Of a stretch of 64,000 bases of DNA, positions 27,335-35,753 are shown one piece after another. A program made the position numbers and the translations under genes. Within the stretch, counting starts at the first letter, position 1; each line of letters opens with the position of its first letter. The stretch lies in the NCBI RefSeq assembly GCF_014650455.1, contig NZ_BMUZ01000002.1, forward strand, positions 30,125 through 94,124, in the 5' to 3' direction. The notes under the pieces were generated by a model. It saw nothing but the letters and a program-made list of their open reading frames with translations. It had not been told where the DNA came from and searched no databases. Source of the DNA: Streptomyces xanthochromogenes (GTDB taxonomy: Bacteria; Actinomycetota; Actinomycetes; Streptomycetales; Streptomycetaceae).

Positions 27335-28078
27335 ATGGACCTCGCGCAGCGACACCCCGCCCCCGCCCCCGACCACACGCCGGCCCGCCCCGTGGCGGAC
27401 CCGGGCCGCTCGGCCACCACCGGCAGGGGCCGGGCCGAAGCGGCTTCCGGCCCGGTTGCCACGGCCGCGAGCCCGGCCGGGACCGACCAGCACGCCCGGC
27501 ACCGCGATGCCGCCCGCGCGGGCTGGAAGGGCATACTCCGGGAGCCGTTCACGGCCGCCACTTGGCTGCGGCTCGCCTACCTCCTGCTCGCCCTGCCCGT
27601 GGGCATCCTGTGCGTCCCCATAGCCCTGGTCGGCGGCCCGGCGGGCCGCATCCAGCGGGGGCTCGCCCGGCGACTGCTCGGCGTGGAGGTGGCGGAGCCC
27701 CGGCGCACCGGCCCGCTCGCCCTGGCCCATGCCGTGATCAGCCTGCCGCTCAACCTGGTGGCGCTCACGGTGTCGGCCTACTTCTGGACGGTCGTCGTCA
27801 TCAACCTGGCCTACCCGCTGCGGCCCGACAGCGATCCGACCCAGGCCTGGGGCGGCCCCACGATGGCCGGGGCGTGGGCGGTGCACGGCATAGGCGGAGG
27901 CCTGTCGTTCCTGTTCATCACGCCCTGGGTGATGAAGGGGTTCACCCTGCTTCAGGCCCGCCTGGTCGAGGGCTTCCTCGGAGCCGACCGGGCGGGGCTG
28001 CTCAAGGCCACGGGGATCGCGCTGGCAGTGACCGCGCTCTGCGCGCTCCTGTCCATACCGGTGATCCACCAGCTCTGA
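27335..28078 (+). CDS. sensor-domain membrane protein, no kinase part
   Basis: A 247-residue protein. Residues 1-65 are a Pro/Ala/Arg-rich tail. The rest matches the actinobacterial sensor domain found at the front of kinases: EPFTAATWLRLAYLLLALPVGI, GPAGRIQRGLARRLLGVEV, a long hydrophobic segment ending NLAYPLRPDSDP, then GIGGGLSFLFITPWVMKGFT and VEGFLGADRAGLLKATG. The dimerisation and ATPase domains are missing. It lies 26 nt upstream of a complete kinase with a similar N-terminal domain and may act as a co-sensor. It could also be a duplicated and trimmed kinase. Start ATG 27335 is chosen, but the long Pro-rich front makes later starts possible. Confidence 0.8.
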   Translation: MDLAQRHPAPAPDHTPARPVADPGRSATTGRGRAEAASGPVATAASPAGTDQHARHRDAARAGWKGILREPFTAATWLRLAYLLLALPVGILCVPIALVGGPAGRIQRGLARRLLGVEVAEPRRTGPLALAHAVISLPLNLVALTVSAYFWTVVVINLAYPLRPDSDPTQAWGGPTMAGAWAVHGIGGGLSFLFITPWVMKGFTLLQARLVEGFLGADRAGLLKATGIALAVTALCALLSIPVIHQL

Positions 28079-28104
28079 CCGGCCCACCCCTAGGGTTGTC
28101 GCTC

Positions 28105-29403
28105 ATGCACCGCCTGCGCCTTCCGGGCTCCTGGGAGTTCCCCTACCGACGGGAGCGGCGCGGCCCGGTCGCCCGCGCCGCGCTCTACCCGCTGATCGCG
28201 CTGCCCCTCGCCCTGGCCGGCCTCGTCCTGGTCGTCGCGGTCCTGCTGATCGGAGCGGTGCTGTCGTGGACGGCGCTGGGGCTCTGGCTCATCGCCGCCG
28301 CTCTACGGGCCGCCCTCGCCCTGGGGGACCTTCAACGGGTCCTGGCCAGGCGCCTGTTGGGCCTGGAGATCGACCCGCCGGAGCAGCCGGAGACGAGCGG
28401 GGTGTTCGACTGGCGGCGCTCGTTGCTCGGCGGACGAGCCGGCTGGCGGGCGGTGGCATGCGCCCTGGTGGCCCCGCTGACCGCCCTGCTGCCGATCGGC
28501 GCCTTCTACGTCGGCTACGTGAACGGGGTGCTGCTGACCCTGCATCCCCTGCTCAAGCGTTGGAACAACTTCACCGTCACGGAGCCCGACGGTTCCGTAC
28601 GGCATGTGGGACTGGAGGTGGGGGGCGTGGAGTTCGACAGTTGGCCGCGATGGCTGGTGCCCTTCGCCGTCGGCCTGCTGCTCCTGTACGTGGCGCCGTG
28701 GCTGGTCCGCCACGCCCTGGTCCCGCACCGGTTGTTGCTCGGCGCGTTGCTGGGGCCGGACCGGGCGGACCAGCGCATCCGCACACTGGAGGAGACCCGG
28801 GCCCAGGCTGTGGACGACGCGGCGGCCACCCTGCGCCGTATAGAACGCGACCTTCACGACGGGACCCAGGCCCGGCTGGTGGGCCTCGGCATGCACCTCA
28901 CGATGATCCGCGAGCTGGTGGCGGGCGGCGCCGAGCAGGACAAGATCCTCAAAGTGGTCGAGACGGCGCAGGGCAACGCCAAGCAGGCCGTCGCCGATCT
29001 GCGGCATCTGGTGAAGGGCATCCATCCCCCCGTCCTCGACCAGGGGCTGGACACCGCGCTCGCCACGCTCGCGGCGGACAGTGCGCTGCCGGTGCGGGTG
29101 CACTGCGGGATCGAGGGCAGACCGAGTCCCGCGATCGAGTCCATCGCCTACTTCTGCACGGCGGAGTTGCTGGCCAACGCGGCCAAGCACAGCGGGGCTT
29201 CACAGGTGTGGGTCACGGTGCACGGCGACGCGAAGATCCTGCTGCTCTCCGTCGAGGACGACGGGCGCGGGGGAGCGGTGGTCGGCGCGGGCAGTGGGCT
29301 CGCCGGGCTGCGGGCCCGGGTGCGTACCGTGGACGGCTCGCTGAACTGCGACAGCCCGCCTGGAGGGCCTACGGTGGTGAGCGTGCTGCTGCCCTTGCGA
29401 TGA
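28105..29403 (+). CDS. NarL-type sensor histidine kinase
   Basis: A 432-residue membrane kinase starting at ATG 28105. Residues 1-220 form a sensor domain with multiple helices (ALYPLIALPLALAGLVLVVAV, LTALLPIGAFYVGYVNGVLL, WLVPFAVGLLLLYVAPWLV). The dimerisation domain has phosphoacceptor His251 in ERDLHDGTQARLVGLGMHL. The HATPase part contains the N-box AELLANAAKHSGA, VEDDGRGGAVVGAGSG and GLAGLRARVRTVDG. Its partner is the regulator encoded 90 nt downstream. Domain order matches the kinase at 744-1991, suggesting an old duplication of the whole system. Confidence 0.94.
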   Translation: MHRLRLPGSWEFPYRRERRGPVARAALYPLIALPLALAGLVLVVAVLLIGAVLSWTALGLWLIAAALRAALALGDLQRVLARRLLGLEIDPPEQPETSGVFDWRRSLLGGRAGWRAVACALVAPLTALLPIGAFYVGYVNGVLLTLHPLLKRWNNFTVTEPDGSVRHVGLEVGGVEFDSWPRWLVPFAVGLLLLYVAPWLVRHALVPHRLLLGALLGPDRADQRIRTLEETRAQAVDDAAATLRRIERDLHDGTQARLVGLGMHLTMIRELVAGGAEQDKILKVVETAQGNAKQAVADLRHLVKGIHPPVLDQGLDTALATLAADSALPVRVHCGIEGRPSPAIESIAYFCTAELLANAAKHSGASQVWVTVHGDAKILLLSVEDDGRGGAVVGAGSGLAGLRARVRTVDGSLNCDSPPGGPTVVSVLLPLR

Positions 29404-29493
29404 GCGGCGCGAACGCCGACAGCAGTGGCCCACCCACAACACGGCAGCGGCACATCGACAACAGCGGAACACCGAGAAAGGGGCGGGTCATTC

Positions 29494-30147
29494 ATGCGGG
29501 TCGTGATCGCCGAGGACTCCTCGATCCTGCGCGACGGGCTCGTGCAGCTCCTTGAGATGCGGGGAGTGGAGGTGCTGGCCGCGGTCCAGGATGCCGAGGC
29601 GCTCCTTGCCGCGGTCGCCGAACACCGGCCGGACGCGGCGGTGGTGGACATCCGGCTGCCGCCGACGCAGACGGACGAGGGGCTGAGGGCGGCCGTGCAG
29701 ATTCGGCGGACGGCTCCGGGCACCGGGGTATTGATCTTCTCGCAGTACGTGGAGACCAAGTACGCGGAGCAGCTCGTCGGGGACGGCGGGGCGGGGGTCG
29801 GGTATCTGCTGAAGGAACGCGTCGTGGACATCGGCGAGTTCGTGAATGCGCTGGAGCGGGTGGCCACGGGCGGTACCGCGCTGGATCCGGAGGTGGTGGC
29901 CCAGCTGTTCGGCGCGAGCCGGCGGGCCGCCGCGCTGGACGCACTCACCCCGCGTGAGCGGGAAGTGCTGGGGCTGATGGCGGAGGGCCGCACCAACCAC
30001 GCCATTGCCGAGGGGTTCGGGGTGTCGGAGCGGGCGGTGGAGAAGCACATCGCGAACATCTTCAGCAAGCTGGACCTGCCGCCGTCCGAGTCGGGGCACC
30101 GGCGAGTGCTCGCGGTGCTGCGCTACCTGGACCGGTCCGCACGCTGA
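29494..30147 (+). CDS. NarL/FixJ-family response regulator
   Basis: A 217-residue regulator with ATG at 29494 preceded by AAAGGGGCGGG. The receiver domain has E7-D8, phosphoacceptor Asp52 in AAVVDIRLPP, a Ser in LIFSQYVE and Lys in GYLLKERV. The LuxR-type DNA-binding domain runs from LTPREREVLGLMAEGRTN to IANIFSKLDL. It should be paired with the kinase just upstream. Sequence similarity with the regulator at 1979-2635 extends across both domains (for example MRAVIAEDSVLLRIG versus MRVVIAEDSSILRDG). A CTGAC tandem repeat lies right after the stop. Confidence 0.95.
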   Translation: MRVVIAEDSSILRDGLVQLLEMRGVEVLAAVQDAEALLAAVAEHRPDAAVVDIRLPPTQTDEGLRAAVQIRRTAPGTGVLIFSQYVETKYAEQLVGDGGAGVGYLLKERVVDIGEFVNALERVATGGTALDPEVVAQLFGASRRAAALDALTPREREVLGLMAEGRTNHAIAEGFGVSERAVEKHIANIFSKLDLPPSESGHRRVLAVLRYLDRSAR

Positions 30148-30206
30148 CCTGACCTGACCTGACCTGACTGACCCGACCGGCCCGGCTTAATCGGCGGTCA
30201 GCCCAT

Positions 30207-30225
30207 CCTCAAGGGGACCTTAAGG
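30207..30225 (+). promoter_or_regulatory. 11-bp-phased direct repeat upstream of the flavoprotein gene
   Basis: CCTCAAGG (30207-30214) and CCTTAAGG (30218-30225) repeat with an 11-bp period, the spacing used by OmpR/PhoB-family regulators. The site lies 61 nt upstream of the ferric-reductase-like gene. A CCTGA tandem repeat at about 30146-30170 precedes it. Confidence 0.45.
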
Positions 30226-30285
30226 ATCCCGAATCAGCCTCTGACCAGGGCCTTTCGGCGGTCCGGCCGACCTAGGCTGCCGGGC

Positions 30286-31929
30286 GTGACGATCGAGGCC
30301 ACCGACCCGCAGCTTGCCGCGTACCCAGCGCTGTCCGCCTATCTCGCGCACCAGTCCCAGCAACCCGACCAACCCGCCCAGCCCGGTCAACCCGCCCAGC
30401 CCGAGTTCGCCGAGCTCGCCGAGCAGTCCCAGCAGGCTCGGCCGACCTTTCCGACCTACCCGACGCGTCCGAGCTGCCCGCCCGATCCGAATCCGGCCTT
30501 CGCGAGCGGACCGCCCCCGCCATGGGAACCACCGCAGCCGAATCCGGAGCACAGCGGCCCCGCGCGGGAGGTCGTCGAGGAGGAGGCGGCGGCGCCGGTG
30601 GCCGAGGCGGTTCCGGTGCGGGCACTTCGAATCCGGCCCCGGGTCATGCGGCGCGGGATGGTCGCGGGGGCCGGAGCGGTGAGCCTGCTGTGGGGCAGCC
30701 AGGCCGAGCCGTCCGCGCGCCTGGACGCACTGTTCGCCGGTGCGGCCCATCTGTCGGGGCTGCTCGCCGGCTACGGAATCCTGGTGATGCTGCTGCTCAT
30801 GGCCCGGGTACCGGCGGTCGAGCACGGCGTCGGTGCCGACCGGCTCGCCCGCTGGCACTCGCTCGGCGGACGTTACGTCCTGAGCCTCGTCGGTGCGCAT
30901 GTGGTGCTCGCGCTGTGCGGATACGCCGCGTACACCGGCACCGATCTGCTGCGGGCGACGGGCCAACTGCTGGGCTACGGAGGCATTGTGGCCGCGGCCT
31001 TCGGCACGCTGGCGCTCGGTGCCGCCGGGGTGAGTTCGGTGCGGGCCGCGCGGGCGCGGATCTCCCAGGAGACCTGGCGTGCCCTGCACTTCCTCACCTA
31101 CCTCGGGGCCGCGCTCGCCTTCGCCCATCAGCTCGTCGGCCCCGATGTGTCCGGCAGTCCGCTCACCGTGTGGGCCTGGGCGATGCTGCACGCCACGGTC
31201 GCGGTGCTGATCGTCTGGTACCGGGGTGTCGTCCCCGTGCGGCAGGCGCTGCGGCACGGTCTGCGGGTGGTCGAGGTGCGTGACGAGAGCCCCGACGTCG
31301 TCTCCGTCGTCATGCGCGGCACCGGGCTTGACGCGCTGCGCGCCGAGCCCGGGCAGTTCCTGCGCTGGCGGTTCGTGCAGCGCAGGCTGTGGCACACCTC
31401 GCTGCCGTTCTCGCTGTCCGCGCCGGTCAGGGACGACACCGTTCGGATCACCGTCAAGGCGCTCGGTGTGCACAGCCGGCGGATGCGGCGGCTGCGGCCG
31501 GGCACCCGGGTTCTGGCCACCGGTCCCTTCGGTGCGATGACCGCGCACCGCCGTACCCGCCGCAAGGTGCTGCTCCTCGCGGGCGGGGTCGGGATCACCC
31601 CGATGCGGGTCCTGTTCGAAACGCTGCCCGCGGCGCCCGGTGATCTGACCCTGCTCTACCGGGCGAGCAACGCCGCGCAGTTGGTGCTGCGCGACGAGCT
31701 GGAGGCCATTGCCGTTGCGCGCGGCGCCGCGCTGCACTATCTGCTCGGCCCCTCCGACGCGTCCTTCGACCCGCTCGCGCCGCAGGCCCTGCGCAACCTC
31801 GTCCCCGATCTGGCCGAGCACGACGTCTATCTGTGCGGGCCCGGCCCGATGGCGGCCGTGGCAACCGCCTCGCTCATCAGGGCGGGTGTGCCCGAACAGC
31901 ACATCCACACCGAGCAGTTCAGCTTCTGA
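30286..31929 (+). CDS. ferric-reductase-like transmembrane flavoprotein
   Basis: A 547-residue protein with GTG start at 30286. Residues 1-105 are a Pro/Gln/Ala-rich, probably disordered, segment. Membrane helices 110-300 contain the paired-histidine pattern of the ferric reductase/NOX family (ARWHSLGGRYVLSLVGAHVV, LHFLTYLGAALAFAHQL), likely binding heme b. The cytoplasmic part is a ferredoxin-NADP reductase module: PGQFLRWRFVQRRLWHTSLPF-type FAD site, PFSLSA, then LLAGGVGITPMRVL for NAD(P), and VYLCGPGPM near the end. It should move electrons from NAD(P)H across the membrane to an acceptor. Such genes are often followed by an FMN-binding partner, which is missing here. Confidence 0.92.
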   Translation: MTIEATDPQLAAYPALSAYLAHQSQQPDQPAQPGQPAQPEFAELAEQSQQARPTFPTYPTRPSCPPDPNPAFASGPPPPWEPPQPNPEHSGPAREVVEEEAAAPVAEAVPVRALRIRPRVMRRGMVAGAGAVSLLWGSQAEPSARLDALFAGAAHLSGLLAGYGILVMLLLMARVPAVEHGVGADRLARWHSLGGRYVLSLVGAHVVLALCGYAAYTGTDLLRATGQLLGYGGIVAAAFGTLALGAAGVSSVRAARARISQETWRALHFLTYLGAALAFAHQLVGPDVSGSPLTVWAWAMLHATVAVLIVWYRGVVPVRQALRHGLRVVEVRDESPDVVSVVMRGTGLDALRAEPGQFLRWRFVQRRLWHTSLPFSLSAPVRDDTVRITVKALGVHSRRMRRLRPGTRVLATGPFGAMTAHRRTRRKVLLLAGGVGITPMRVLFETLPAAPGDLTLLYRASNAAQLVLRDELEAIAVARGAALHYLLGPSDASFDPLAPQALRNLVPDLAEHDVYLCGPGPMAAVATASLIRAGVPEQHIHTEQFSF

Positions 31930-32039
31930 GCCCCCGCCGCGGCGTACAGCCGGCGTCCGCCTTCACATCCGCCTTCGTGTTCGCCCCAGTTTCCGGCCCC
32001 GCCCGCCCCAGGAACCGAGCCCCGAGGAATCGACCCGTC

Positions 32040-32234
32040 ATGGCCCGTCACCGCAAGTGCGCCACCCCCGTCCCCCTCGACCGCGCCCGGCGCCGGCTCG
32101 CCGCGGGTCTCACCGCCGCCAGCGCCCTGGCGGCGACCTTCCTGGCCACCGCCGTCACCCCGGCCGCGCCGCCCGCCCCCGACCGGGCTCCGAGCGCCGC
32201 CGGCTCAGATCTCGCTCAAGCATCCGGAAAGTAA
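32040..32234 (+). CDS. short secreted peptide or remnant of an FMN-binding partner
   Basis: A 64-residue ORF with GAGGAA before its ATG. The N-terminus is basic (MARHRKCATPVPLDRARRR), followed by a hydrophobic stretch LAAGLTAASALAATFLATAV and a Pro/Ala tail. This is a plausible signal peptide with almost no mature protein. In related Streptomyces loci a larger exported FMN-binding protein follows the ferric-reductase-like gene, so this may be a truncated remnant. I saw no downstream continuation in any frame before the TauE gene. A real short peptide remains possible. Confidence 0.4.
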   Translation: MARHRKCATPVPLDRARRRLAAGLTAASALAATFLATAVTPAAPPAPDRAPSAAGSDLAQASGK

Positions 32235-32271
32235 TGGACGCACCGGGCCGCCGCTCCTTAAAGTCGCGATC

Positions 32272-33051
32272 ATGCCCGACATATCGCTGACCGTGCTCAT
32301 CGTGTTGTGCCTGGCCGCGGGGGCTGCCGGGTGGATCGACGCGGTGGTCGGCGGTGGTGGGCTGCTGATGCTCCCCGCGCTCCTGCTCGGGCTGCCGCAC
32401 GTGCCGGCGGCCCACGTCCTCGGGACCAACAAGGCCGTCGCCATCGTCGGTACGTCGGGTGCCGCGGTGACCTATGCGCGCAGGGCGCCGGTGCGGGTGA
32501 GGACGGCGGTGCGGATCGGGCTCGCGGCGCTCGCGGGCTCCATGACGGGCGCGTTCTTCGCGGCGGGCATCAGCAGCGCGGTGCTGCGGCCGGTGATCCT
32601 GGTGGTGCTGCTGGGCGTCGCCGGGTTCGTCATGTTCCGGCCCGCGTTCGGTACGGGGGCGGGCGCGCAGCCGGTCACCCGGGCCCGTACGGTCACCGCG
32701 ATCGTGCTGGTCGGGGGTGGGATCGGGCTGTACGACGGGCTCTTCGGGCCCGGTACCGGTACGTTCCTGGTCCTTGCGCTCACGGCCGTGCTGCATCTCG
32801 ATCTGGTGACCGCGAGTGCCACGGCGAAGATCGTGAACGTCTGCACCAACGCGGGGGCGTTGGCGATGTTCGCCTACCAGGGCAATGTGATGTGGCAACT
32901 GGCCGGGATCATGGCGGTGTTCAACCTCGCCGGGGGGATGCTGGGGGCGCGCATGGCCCTGCGCAAGGGGAGCGAGTTCGTGCGGGGGGTGCTGCTGGTG
33001 GTGGTCTTCTCGCTGGTGGCCAAGCTTGGGTTCGACCAGTGGAACGCGTAG
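32272..33051 (+). CDS. TauE/SafE-family membrane permease
   Basis: A 259-residue membrane protein with about eight helices, matching the UPF0721/TauE family implicated in export of sulfite or organosulfonates. The duplicated half-signature is visible: GWIDAVVGGGGLLMLPALLL near the N-terminus and GLYDGLFGPGTGTFLVLAL in the second half, with GTNKAVAIVGTSGA and ASATAKIVNVCTNAGAL as the matching second motifs. The ATG at 32272 is the natural start. The real substrate in this organism is unknown. It may be co-transcribed with the flavoprotein gene upstream. Confidence 0.92.
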   Translation: MPDISLTVLIVLCLAAGAAGWIDAVVGGGGLLMLPALLLGLPHVPAAHVLGTNKAVAIVGTSGAAVTYARRAPVRVRTAVRIGLAALAGSMTGAFFAAGISSAVLRPVILVVLLGVAGFVMFRPAFGTGAGAQPVTRARTVTAIVLVGGGIGLYDGLFGPGTGTFLVLALTAVLHLDLVTASATAKIVNVCTNAGALAMFAYQGNVMWQLAGIMAVFNLAGGMLGARMALRKGSEFVRGVLLVVVFSLVAKLGFDQWNA

Positions 33052-33104
33052 GCGCTCCGCTGCGGGGGCGAGTTCATCGGTGCGGGCCGCATCTGGCTCT
33101 GCGC

Positions 33105-33260
33105 CGTTCCCCGCGCCCCTTCAGCCCCGGTTCCGTGTGCGGGCCGGGCGGGGCCGTTCGGGCAGTTCCCAGCGCCCCTTCAACCCCGGCTACGGCCGCG
33201 GGCCGTGGGTGGTTGCTCGCGCCGTTCCTCGCGCCCCCGGGGCGTCCGGGTGCCGGGGGG
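33105..33260. repeat. degenerate tandem repeat, about 60-bp period
   Basis: GTTCCCCGCGCCCCTTC (33105), GTTCCCAGCGCCCCTTC (33165) and GTTCCTCGCGCCCC (33224) begin successive units 60 and 59 bp apart, each followed by a weaker GCGGGCCG block. The motif is like dispersed GC-rich intergenic elements common in Streptomyces 3' regions. It fills the gap between the convergent TauE and sortase genes, where no gene is seen. Confidence 0.6.
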
Positions 33261-33281
33261 GATCGTGTGGCCTCTGGGGGG

Positions 33282-33965
33282 TCAGAGGGGGCGGGGCTGG
33301 GGCTGGGGGACTGCTGCTGTCAGGTGGGCGAAGGCCACTACGTTGGCCTGGTAGCCGGATGCCTTGGTGAAGGAGCCGCCGCAGGTGATCAGGCGTAGTT
33401 CCGGGCGGGTGGCGGGGCCGTACACCTTGGCGTCGGGGAACGCGTCGTTGTCGTACACCTCGACCGCGTCGACGTCGAAGACCGCGGTGCTGCCGTCCTT
33501 GCGGGTCACCTCGATGCGACTGCCCTTCTTCAGGGCGCCCAGCGCGTAGAAGACGGCGGGGCCCCGGGCGTCGTCGACGTGGCCCGCCATGACGGCGGTG
33601 CCGCGGACGCCGGGGGGAGTGCCGTCCTTGTACCAGCCGGCCACGTTCGTGTTCCCCGGCGGTGGCGCCTCCAGGCCGTGGTCGGGGCCGAGCCCGAGCC
33701 GCATCACGGGGGCGTCCACCCGGATCGAGGGAATCCTGATGCGTACGGGCTCGGAGGCCGACAGGGCCCCGGCGGGCGGGAGTTCGGCCGGGCTCCGGCT
33801 GGCCGGGCCGCCGCGGTGCGAGGCCGGGCCACCCGTGAACGCCTCGGCGGCGGAGGGCCGGGGCGGCTCCACGGAGTCGAAGCCCCGCTCCACCAGCCAC
33901 AGGCCGGCGAACGCGGCGACCACCATCAGCCAGGCCGCGTTGCGACGTGCGGCAGGGGTCGACAA
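33282..33965 (-). CDS. class F-type sortase
   Basis: About 227 residues if begun at TTG 33965, 6 nt past the stop of the upstream secreted protein; the start is uncertain. An N-terminal membrane anchor (AAWLMVVAAFAGLWLVERG) is followed by a Pro-rich linker and the sortase domain. It opens with VRIRIPSIRVDAPVMRLGL, has the catalytic His129 in VMAGHVD and Cys195 in LRLITCGGSF. The usual Arg after the cysteine is not obvious in KASGYQANVVAFAHL, as in some class F members. It should cleave and attach or crosslink an exported substrate, most likely the protein encoded directly upstream. Confidence 0.92.
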   Translation of the reverse strand: MSTPAARRNAAWLMVVAAFAGLWLVERGFDSVEPPRPSAAEAFTGGPASHRGGPASRSPAELPPAGALSASEPVRIRIPSIRVDAPVMRLGLGPDHGLEAPPPGNTNVAGWYKDGTPPGVRGTAVMAGHVDDARGPAVFYALGALKKGSRIEVTRKDGSTAVFDVDAVEVYDNDAFPDAKVYGPATRPELRLITCGGSFTKASGYQANVVAFAHLTAAVPQPQPRPL

Positions 33966-33971
33966 GGGCGG

Positions 33972-34682
33972 TCAGCCCCGGCCCTGCGTGCCGCTCGCCC
34001 GGCGACGCAGCAGCCAGGTGCCGCCCACGGCGGCCGCGGTCAGTACCGCCGCGCCCGCCGCGATCAAGGTGGTGTCGGGGCGGATGCTGCCGCCGACGCC
34101 GGTCTTCACATGGCCGTGCGGGTCGTGGCCGTCCCACGACTTGTCGCGGCCCCACTGGTCACTCCGGTCGTTCGTGTCCCAGGACTTGTCCTTGGTCCAC
34201 TGGCCGCCGCCGTCCCACGGCTTGTCCTTGGACCACGGGTCCTTGTTCCCCTGGCCGTGCCATTGGCCGTCCCCCTGGCCGTCCTTGCCCCACCGCTCGT
34301 GGTCCCGGTCGCCACCACCCGCCGCGACGGTGAGCTGCGCCTCGACGGTCTTGCCGTTCTCACAGCTCACCTTGATGCGGAAGCTGCCCGGCTTGGTGTG
34401 CGAGGCGACCTGGAACTGGCCGGCGAGCACTTCCTTGTGCGTGGACGTGGTCAGCTGGAAGTCGCCCGCGCCCACTGCGTTCGCGTCGCCCGTGGCGCGC
34501 CCCGCCGACCCGCAGGCCGTGGTGTTTGCGGTCACCGTGGCGCCCGGTGACGCGCTGGTCGGCCACAGTTCGAGGGACCCCGCCGCGCCCGGATCGTTGT
34601 TGGCGTACGCGAGCGACGCCGCCGGACCCAGCGCGGCGGCGGCCGCCAGCAGGGCACTGGTCAGGAGTCGGGCTGTACGCAT
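33972..34682 (-). CDS. secreted tryptophan-rich protein, candidate sortase substrate
   Basis: A 236-residue exported protein. A signal peptide (MRTARLLTSALLAAAAALG to SLAYA) precedes an Ig-like domain about residues 27-122 with Cys57-type and Cys-containing strands (TTACGSAG, VSCENGKTVEAQLTV). Residues 125-190 are a low-complexity segment with repeated Asp-Lys-Trp units such as KDKPWDGGG and KDKSWDT. The C-terminus has the layout of a cell-wall sorting signal: VKTG at 192-195, a hydrophobic helix TLIAAGAAVLTAAAVGG, then WLLRRRASG. No LPXTG or LAXTG is present. The sortase gene follows after only 6 nt, so the pair is very likely functional together. I know no name for it. Confidence 0.85.
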   Translation of the reverse strand: MRTARLLTSALLAAAAALGPAASLAYANNDPGAAGSLELWPTSASPGATVTANTTACGSAGRATGDANAVGAGDFQLTTSTHKEVLAGQFQVASHTKPGSFRIKVSCENGKTVEAQLTVAAGGGDRDHERWGKDGQGDGQWHGQGNKDPWSKDKPWDGGGQWTKDKSWDTNDRSDQWGRDKSWDGHDPHGHVKTGVGGSIRPDTTLIAAGAAVLTAAAVGGTWLLRRRASGTQGRG

Positions 34683-34855
34683 GGATCCTCCGGGGACGCG
34701 GGCAGAGCTTCTGCCTTCGACCTAAGAGGGCCGGTGGCCGCCGCGCCCCTCGGCGGGGGGCGAACGAGTGACGGCGGGCGGGCCGTACGGGTGACCCGTC
34801 GATGGACCGGGTACGTCCTCGCATCGCCTTCTTCCGCCGAACCTCCCCTCCGGCC

Positions 34856-35644
34856 TCACCCCGGGTCGATCACGTCCCAGGGGGCCTCCTCGAACGCCCG
34901 CCACACCCTCTTCATCAGTTCCGCGTCGACCGCGAACTCGCGCTCGTCGACCCGGCCGACCGGGGCGATCCCGCGCGAGTTCGTGACGAACGCGGCGCTG
35001 TAGGCATCGAGGCCGTCCAGGGTCACCTCGCGGTGCACCGACGTCAGGCCGTACGCCGGGAGCCGCTCTTCGAGGACCGCCTTGGTGACACCGAGCAGCG
35101 CGGGACGGTCCGGCCACACCACCGACGTGCCGTCCCAGAAGGCGATGTTGGTGACCGCGCCCTCCGCGACGACGCCGCCCGGCCCGGTCAGCAGGGCTTC
35201 GGTGAACCCCCGGCGCTCCGCGAGCCGCCCGTAGTAGGCCTGCGCGAAGCCGCCGAGGTGCTTGATGTGGGCGACCGGGCGCTCGTAGGGCACGGAGAGC
35301 AGCGACTGGGTGGTGGACGGCATGTCGACGGGGTCGCGCACGACGACCATCGGGGTGGGCGCGTCGGCCGGCCCGTACACATAGACCCGTACCGCCGCGT
35401 CGGACGCGCCGCAGGCGGCGAGGGCGCGCGCTATCAGCGAGCGGACCCGTTCGCCGTCCAGGCCGGGCCCGAACAGCTCGCGGGTCGCCCGGTCGAGGCG
35501 GGTCAGGTGATGGGCGAGTCCGCGGACCCGTCCGTCGCGCACCTGCAGGGCGGTGAAGTGTCCGTAGGCGCCGGTCAGCGTGGGGACGAGCAGGTTCTCG
35601 GCATCGGCGGGACGGCCGTCGATCTCGACGTACGGAAGTGTCAT
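34856..35644 (-). CDS. class IV aminotransferase (PLP-dependent)
   Basis: A 262-residue enzyme of the branched-chain aminotransferase/aminodeoxychorismate lyase fold, starting MTLPYVEIDGR at 35644. Visible features are TLTGAYGHFTALQVRDGRV near the N-terminus, the loop HLTRLDRATRELFG, the PLP Lys in VAHIKHLGGFAQAYY, and VVAEGAVTNIAFWD for the cofactor phosphate. The C-terminal part has VTNSRGIAPVGRVDE. The substrate (branched-chain amino acid, D-amino acid or aminodeoxychorismate) is not certain. The 173 bp between it and the secreted protein hold no gene I can support. Confidence 0.9.
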   Translation of the reverse strand: MTLPYVEIDGRPADAENLLVPTLTGAYGHFTALQVRDGRVRGLAHHLTRLDRATRELFGPGLDGERVRSLIARALAACGASDAAVRVYVYGPADAPTPMVVVRDPVDMPSTTQSLLSVPYERPVAHIKHLGGFAQAYYGRLAERRGFTEALLTGPGGVVAEGAVTNIAFWDGTSVVWPDRPALLGVTKAVLEERLPAYGLTSVHREVTLDGLDAYSAAFVTNSRGIAPVGRVDEREFAVDAELMKRVWRAFEEAPWDVIDPG

Positions 35645-35668
35645 GGACCTCAACATAGTTCGCCGGAG

Positions 35669-35722
35669 CCGGTGACTCCGGTGGCCCCGGTGACTCCGGT
35701 GGCCCCGGGTGCCCCCGGGTGG
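35669..35722. repeat. 18-bp tandem repeat
   Basis: CCGGTGACTCCGGTGGCC occurs at 35669-35686 and 35687-35704, followed by a degenerate third copy. It lies between the aminotransferase start and the SoxR box. Confidence 0.7.
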
Positions 35723-35753
35723 CCCCGCGCCACTGTTGGGGGCTCGACCGGGC

